Of a stretch of DNA of 64,000 nucleotides, positions 53,001-62,000 are shown piece by piece. Location: NCBI GenBank assembly GCA_002633005.1, contig NMRA01000039.1:427225-491224 (forward strand). Reading direction: 5' to 3'. Below the pieces are notes generated by a model, which saw only the letters and a list, made by a program, of their open reading frames with translations, was not told where the DNA came from and searched no databases. Numbering within the stretch: position 1 is the first letter of the stretch; each line of letters opens with the position of its first letter. Source of the stretch: Phoronis australis. Lineage: Eukaryota > Phoronida > Phoronidae. The translations under genes and the position numbers were made by a program.

Positions 53001-56000
53001 ATAGAACAGGACAGTGCAAATGTTTTAAAACTGATCATAGCACCTTTAATTCATTTAAAGCCACAAAACATGTTCACAGTCATTTTTTGACTTCATGACA
53101 CTAAATTAATGTGATCTAGACCACCACTTTGGTATGTTATTCGCCTGAACGTTATAAAAATTTTCTGAACTTTGAAAACATATAACAGCTAAGGTCCCTA
53201 GTGATGTCCCGATAACAAAATGGTTTTTAGCAGGTTGGGAACTAGGCAGGGCGACTGATAGAGCATTATGGGTCTGTTTCATGATAGTGACTTTATGACT
53301 TAAAACAGAAATTTGGTCTTACACTTCACAATCACTGGGAACGGTTTAGCCAAGTAATTATGAGTGCATCAGTTGGACAATAATTTACAGAAATTATATC
53401 AGCACCTAGCAGTTAAGTGTATGATCCCAAAGACTTGGCACTTTTGCTCATGTGAGATTTAACTATTTTTCATAAATAATTGTGTGTAGCATACAATCAG
53501 ATTTCTGACTTAAGTAAAATCTCACCTCCTTCAGGCACAAATAATTTATCAATAGCTTTGAACATTGTTTATCAGGCCACACTGTTTCAAAGTATCGTCT
53601 GCTTGTAACTATGGCACACAACTTCAAAGTATCGTCTGCTTGTAACTATGGCACACAACTTCAAAGTATCGTCTGCTTGTAACTATGGCACACAACTCGA
53701 ATATGGCACAACGTTAAATTAGCGTTATGCACCATTTATATAACAACATCTCACCTGTTTGCAACACTGAGTCCTAAATTGGAGAGATTCTACCATAAGT
53801 ATCAAATTATTTTTCATACAACAAACTCCAGATTAGACACTGTTGCATGATCTCGAGAACTGTGTAGCCCTAACATAACAACATGACTGTGCATTTTATG
53901 ACAAAGTATGTTCCATGGCTGTACTATATGTATGTCAAGCTACATTATAGGTTATAAAGATGACACGCTCAGCTCATTAACTAATATACAATTGGTAGAA
54001 TACAATAAAAAATAAACATAGTCGCGTAATAGCTGGAAATATCCGTAGAAAGACACTTTACTGTTGATGTAATGCCACTCCCGGATTCTAATTATTGAAA
54101 CTAGACCAAATTAAATTGAACCAATCAACTTACTGGGTTTAAATAAACTATTTAAAAAACAGACCTGCAAAAGCCATCTGATTTCAAAACTATACAAGCA
54201 ACACTATTAGTGTCATTAGAAGATAAATGTGCACTGTTACAATTTATAAGTGTCCCAGATACTCCACATAAGTGCTTGCCAGGTATAAGTTGACTAAATG
54301 TTCACTAAACTTCTCAGTGAATAAACATTAAACAAAGAAAAAACAACTGCAATACAGTACTTGTCAAAAGAAATATGGTTCTGAATATCCGTATTCAAAA
54401 ATACTAAAACGCCAGTTTTGGGACCTTCATATAATGTAGGGTAATGTACGGGACTGTACACAACACAAACCATCACATGATGAGAACTTCAAGGTGTCTC
54501 AAAATGCACCCTACCCAGGTGATCACACACGCAGGTTCAAAAATGTCCACGGAATCGAATATAACAGAAAAATTAGGAGTTATCAAGCACTTGCGTTAAT
54601 CCTGGCATGTACTGAGCCGAGTGCTAACAACAGCACTGGTCCCCCACATGGTAAACAGATTCTTGTGATGGGTGAGATAAGGTCACGTAGGACCCCAGAA
54701 AAATTGCGAATTTGGCTAATTTCTGAACATCAAATCTCAGAAATGGCTGGTCGGTTTCTTATAATCGGCGCAGACTTATGTTAGGTCATGTGGTGTAGCC
54801 AACAGGTGGCGTGCAGACCACGCTTAAAAATGTTTGTGACACTAAATTTTATGCACTAACCTACAAAATGTTTTGAAGAATTGTTTTTAAAATGTTCTAC
54901 TTCTGCATGAGAGGTTAAAAAACTACGTCAGGGCTTCATGATTTTAAGGAAAAATTTCGAGCAGCAAGAAAAGAAAACAAAATAATTTAGAAAACTGTAA
55001 CGTTGTTGTCAAACTTAAGACTTTCGACTTGCAGGAAATATATACTTTAACTGATTTAAAATCTATAGTTTTGTAGATATTTGTCTCAATACACAAACTT
55101 GTGGATAAGGCCCTACATAACGTTACAAATGTACTAGATCAACTTAACTTACAGGCTACAGCAGTACACAACACACAAGCACAATAGGGAAATAAATGTC
55201 AGTTTGAGAGCTGAACTGTCACCAGGTGACAACTGCAAATGTTCCAAGAGAATGCTGCATTTTAGAACTCCAGTTTTTCACACCATGCACGCGTTTCCAG
55301 CTATAGGCTTATGTTAACCGTATTGTAGACAAATTCTCCTAAATTCAAATCATTCACCTCAGAACCAACAAACATCATGGACAATTTTACTCGCCACACA
55401 CAGATGTCATATTAAAGTCTATTCACGAGAAGTAATGAAATGCCACTACATAGACACCAGATACTTGCTTCCCAAAGAGTCCATTGGCCTTTATCTTTAG
55501 ACTTTAGCCATAAGTCAGATGTATGCAAAAAATAGTCAAATCTTTTTGGCTTTTAGCCTTCTCCCCAGCAGGCTACGGATTGCTGTCTCTTGGCATCGAG
55601 TTATAGACAGATTTTTTTACTTCCAGCCTCAGTGTGATTTCATGAAACAGGCCAAGCCATTCGTCGACTTATTTTTAGACAAAATCAAGACGAATGCCGC
55701 TAGACTGTCCAGACACAGACCGCACAACTTCTTTCTCACAACAATAATCTATAATAATTCTTTGGGGGAAGAGTATTACAAACTGATGAATCAACAAGTA
55801 GAACTCACCGCAAATTCTACGATAGCAGATAAAATCCAATACCTTTTAGAAAACGTGAAATGTCAGACACCTATAATTGTCCCATTCAAGAAAATTAAAG
55901 CAAAAATAATGCCTCAGAAACTAGTGCGAAAGGTAAAGTTCCCGTGTCTATTTCAAAAATTCAGTTTATTTTCACATTACCTGTTCCTTCAACATCATGG

Positions 56001-59000
56001 CCTGTTGGCGTTTCAACTCTCGTTCCTGTAACAATAAACGGCAATCACCCATAATTACATTAGCAAGATCTTAGAACGGAGTGTTCACATGTTGAGGGCT
56101 GTTCCGCGTGAAACTTTTCTGGAACTTGACACAAAGTACAATGTCGACGCATGAGAAAATTTTTTGAAGAACCTGAAATAAGACAAACCGTTACACCAAC
56201 AATTATTCTAAAAGCCTAGTTTTGGTAAATTTGCCCAAAACATTTTCTCACAGGGAAAAGGCATTACTGATCAGACGTGAGAATTTCTTGCTTGAAAAGC
56301 TGCGTTTTGCCCTGTTCAGCTGGCTGAAAAAGCAAGTTCTCTTACTCTCCTAAATCAGATTTCAAAGAATTCATTACTGTCACAGGATTCAGCTTCCGCT
56401 ACAAACTTAATTAAGGCACCGCTAATGCCTACATCCTCTATTTAAAATTCACAATTTTAAGGTTGGTCAACCACAATAAACCCTGAAACGTTTCATCGGA
56501 TCGTTAATGGTTTCGATGTTACTGTTGGTAATAGAATTCTATAACAACAAAATAATAATGACACCGATTTTATGAGGGCAAAAGGTCTGATTCTATTTTT
56601 ATTTCTAGGCTGTTACACAGAGTGAAATGCAGCTTATGAAACAAAAAAGAGTGAACTGTGCAGAATGTAAAAGACCTATAACACAAAATATCACCCACGG
56701 CAACAGCAGAGATGTTGTAACCCAGGAAAGATCGTTATTGTTCTAAGTACAAAGACTTGTCAAGCAGAATAGCCACACTTGACGTTATAAGTCAAACTAC
56801 AACATTCCAAACTGTGCACAAGCTGTTAATAGTGCATCCACAAACACTTCTAAAGGTTGATGGGAAGTTGGAAGCCTTTTACAGATAGCAGGCAACTGCA
56901 GGCATGGATACAGGAAGGGAGGGGGTCCAAGCAACCCAGACAACCCCATTCGGCCACTTTTGTCTTGTTGAAGCCTTTATACCTGTTAAGGTATAGTCAG
57001 GCACCCTTTAAGCAATATTCTCAGATGCATGGCTGCTCTGTACAAAAGTTTGAGTTGAAAAGATGATATTTTTCCAAAGTGCAGGGTGCTGAGGGTATTT
57101 CCAGAACAAACACATCCTCGTATGCAGTGTGTGAGCTTGAAAAAATATTGTTACCTCAACTGTACAGTGCACATCACACTTACCAAATTGTTTTGAGGTC
57201 GTGTCTAAGCTGGTAGTGAACACACTAACACAACCATTCTACATACACCTCTTTAGTGTCAGGAGAGCACATAAGCATCTTTCGCCCGACTCAATTTCAA
57301 ATTCTGATATGCAAAATGAGCCATGTTGACAGGGACGAAATGTGTTTCTTTCATTCAGCACCATTTTGATACGTTACACATTTTCGGGTGAAATGCATCA
57401 GAACCCCACTATACAACAATGACAATTTGACAACAAGATGGCCGCACAGAATTTATAAAAAAACGCCGAAAAACGTCACACTGCTATAAATCTATACAAG
57501 AATTCATAAGGCTATCCACCAACTACCCTATCGTCATTTAGCAACGAGGCAAATTCCATCACGTCGCCGCTAACTGGATAGATAGCTATTAGCAGGACAG
57601 TAAGCAAATGAAGCGTGAGCAAGAAGGAGAAAGAAATAGAGGCATGGAAAGATGACGACAAACCTTGGCCTTTTTCATCGCCTCGGCATACTTTTGGTTT
57701 TGAAGCTCCTCCTTCCTCCGTTTTTTAGCCTGCACATGCAACATGGACAGAATAGGTCTAAATACACAACACAATTACTACACCAAAGACAGCAGTTAGT
57801 GGCAGTGACGGCAAACTAGTCCGCGGAGTCACCGCGCTTGCAAACCAAGTCACTATTTAGTTTTGCGCAGAGGCAGATTCCTCGCCTGAACTAAATTGCC
57901 TGCACGATTCTGAAAGATTGCCTCCCCTGACATGACATTCTAGCACATGGTGGCAATTAAAACATAAATTTCAAGCAAAAGCTCTCTCTAAATTTAAGGC
58001 TGCTCCTAAAGACTCGATATGGGAGGGGTGAAGGTACCCGAAATAAGAAATTGTGGGCGGATGTATTCAGAACAAATAAAAAACGATCAGTGATCATTAT
58101 TGCAAAAAATAAAATACTATCAGCTGTTGGTGTTTTTAGATCCAGAAATTTGTCACGATGGGTATTATCCCCTCTTCCATGATTCAAAGAACATGTACAA
58201 CAAATTAGATTTTCATGTGTTATCTACAATGATTTGATGCCACAAAACACAGATGAACATGTTCACTTTTATGACTGGCTTCTAACGTTTTCGAGACTGG
58301 TGGACACAGATGGCCGTTAGTGACAGTAATGTCTGAACATACTATGTTGCAACATAATAGGTCAACTTGGCTTCTGCTCATGATGGCTCGCACAGCTTTC
58401 TTATCCTAACCAGTTAGAAACCTTTGAAGTGAGCAGCAGTTTATAAGTAAGGAACTAAAAGGGAGTACAAAATGTTTTGGTGAAGATGAATAATTGAGTA
58501 TCAGTATTTGTGGATCATCCTAGATCATCAGTACATACCCCATGTCCTAGATCACCAGTACATACCCCATGTACTTATGTTAATCCTAAAACCGTATTAC
58601 ATAATAGTTATAATTCTGTTGAACATTTGACTGCTTTTGTGCACCTGAAAGCTCAGACTTTAGGTTGACTGGAACTTGTTTAAATTCAAGTAACTTAAGA
58701 ACATAATTTAAAAAACATTAGACTGGTTGCACTCCAAATTAAACAATACTGATGGTGGGTTAAAAAAAGAAAACAAAAGTATAAGTGGCAGGTGCAAAAA
58801 ATACCTTAAGCGTCCTCCCATATGGATTGTACGGGATCAGCCTTTAGATTACTATAATCTCATTTGCATTCTGAGAGCAACAAATGGCTTGGCAGTTTTG
58901 ATAACTTTTCATATTTGCTAAATGCAGGACAAATTTCCAACACAGTTGGTTCCTAACACAGGAATGCCCCACCCTCCCAAACCAACACTTTGGGCTTACT

Positions 59001-62000
59001 TTTGTTTCAATAAAAAATGTTCGTTTTGTAAGTTCTAATGCTAAGCCAGGAATACACCAAGAATGCACACACAGTACAACTTTTGAAACTGACAAAGCAT
59101 AACCTTTGCAAATTTTTTCAGATGGGTTAATTCACTTGGTGTTCTAAATAAGCAATTGCAAACAGTATCTTTGCAACATTTTCACTGACTGCTTTTGAAG
59201 AATTAAGTGATTGTGTTTCTGGCCAGCAGAACATCAGTTAATGTGCCTGTGAACACCACTTCCAACAGTACCACTATCATTGTGATTATAAGTCATCAAA
59301 ATCTAGAAAATGCAGACATCCAATTTTCATCAAAACTCATAAACATTTAGCACCATCACATGCCTGCGACACTTGAAGGTTCCTATGGTTGGTAACAGGG
59401 GCCATCAGATACACGGACTCAAATTATTATTATTTGCGTATGTGTGACCTTCATGCACTACAATGTGTGGGAATTCCTCTGGGAGAACAGACTAAAACAA
59501 GAGTAGGCATCAGGAGACTAAGGATTGATAATAACTCCCTCTGCTGTAATAACTTAACATCGCGTATGCAGATATGAAACATCCCGAGAGATAATTTAAG
59601 ACCACAAAATTACCCGAGGTATTCTGTATAAGGGGTTGGCTACTCCCCATGGCATGTCACAAATTAACATCAAATAAGGTCCAAATTCGAGAGTGGCCAC
59701 TTAACATACTGTGGGAGATTACCCAGAGTAACAATTAAACAGCAGACCAATAGGCACAACCTCAATCTTAATCTTCCCTCTTGCAGAGGTAGCAAAAGAG
59801 CATTGGGGTATTTTACGATGTCCATCTTTCCCTGAGTTACAATGTTGACAAAAAAGGTGCTCACAGCCACTTTTGAACTGCATCCAGAGTCTGTCAACAT
59901 CAAAACAATCGATGAGGTATTAGACGGGTGGGAATTAATGTTTAAACAAAATGCCTCTGTGTCAGTAAGTGAAAACATTTGACCTCCACAACCAGGCAGG
60001 CTTCCAACTCAAAATCAATACAGACATGACCAACTACCTTTTATTCCAAGCAACTAAAGCAGTACGCATGCGGTAAGCGCTAAAGAAGCAACTAATTTAC
60101 CTTAAGACATTTTTAAAATGCACTAAAACAATCTTCCACAAGAAGCGACAGTGCATTTTTGTTTTTTAAGCCAACTGCCCGATCAGACTCTGGCAGTTAC
60201 TATTTGTAAAATCTACTTCAATGATGCCTCAAAGATAACGAACTTCCCCTATGGCAATTTTTGGCAGGGAAGACCTTAAAGTGAAAGTTCTGCCTTAACT
60301 GAGACAACACATGCCGTGGGAGCCCAGAAAAACGTTTCTGGTCCAACTTTGCTCTCAATGACCTTGAGATTCTGGTTACAAACACAAGTTCAAATTTCGA
60401 GCTCCATCCCAACCTATACCCGTAATGCTAGGGATATCAAGTGTCAATGTGAACTACAAACTCATCATAAACATTATACTAGAAGTAGAACAGAAAATGT
60501 CACCGATAACTTGGAGCCAGAGTTCAAAAACTACAACCCAGGCTCTGGCCTTAGATGATGAAAGTTTGCGTAATACAAAACCAAAGTACAATCTGCATAA
60601 GGGAAAGGCTACAATACCAGTATAACACTTCACTGAGACAAAATATGGTACAACAATAGGAAAGATCAACGAATAATTTCATTTATTTAGATCTATACTT
60701 TACTAAATATTATATTTTTTGTGCACAACCATACAGTTAAGATCAAATTGTTCAACTTCAACGTTGAAACAGGGGGAGACGAAGAAGGGTGATGTCAGCT
60801 GTCCAAAGCATAGAACCGGCGGACCAGTGCCAACTAGTGCCAAGTTCTTGATATTGGTTGCTGCTGGCTTACTCAAACTGTCACAACCAACTCAAATTTC
60901 TTGGCTGAGCACAAAGAAATTTACAAGTAAACCAGGAAAATAGGTTTTCAGGGGGGATATTGTGGTCACGGGGATAACAAGTCGGCGGGTGTTCCATAGA
61001 CTTTGTGAGAAATGTAGTTGTAAGAAGACCATAGTTTCACAACTCAAAACATCACCAGTCTTATGTTTCATGTGGCATTGCACACTGCTTTTCTACCAGT
61101 TTCAAAATAACTAAAAGTACCAGAACCACAACATCAGTGATATTTGACAAAAAGTACCCATACAAAGAAAAAGCATTACAAGGTACTATACACAACAATC
61201 TGGTGACAATATGGTGAAACCCGCAGGACATCATGCAATAAAACATTTTGGGTGAGAACACAAACACCCACAACCAGGGAATTTTGTAGAGCCATTGCCT
61301 AGGGATGTGGATGTCGATGCAAAGCTGGGAATTAGCCATACACCTTCAGTCACAATACAGTCAGCAATACCAGGCCATCGTGTAGCAAAATAATTTGGCT
61401 TATAAAAGTGCCACCCTGTGAATCACAATGAAGATGCATATCACAGTGTTGCCAGAACCCATCTAGCCCCAGCACGATGGACAGTCAGGCACCAAAATAT
61501 TTCTGCTGGAGAGAAAAACACTATCACCCATTGACAGGAATGTAAATGCATAGCAGTACACTACACACACCCTCTAGCTATACTACAGAGGTCACCACTA
61601 GGCCACAATCAGGGCACAAAAAGTGGAAAATTTTCCACGTGATGTATCGTTCTACAAATAAATAGGCTTATGTGATAAAAATACGTTTTGTGTTGTAAAA
61701 TTTAACTGCAAGAAAAGTTTTTGCATGAATAAAGGCAGAGCAATGATTAAAAACAAAAAAGGAAATCCTATTAAACGAGGAAAATTCCAAGACCTGCACA
61801 AGGCAACAAAATATTTCTCTATAACAGATACACAGTACAGCAGAGTACAGCCCATACCCCTTCAGTCACAGTACAATACCACCATCAGGCCCCCAAGCTG
61901 GAAATGCTCCACGGTCTTCAACATTTATACATAATAATGAACCCACAGCCATCAGCCACAGTAGGTGGCACCACCAGGCGACCACCTACCTCCAATAACC

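Noticed and set aside
53586..53697. Direct repeats as a CRISPR array
   Set aside because: Units are contiguous with no spacers, and the genome is eukaryotic.
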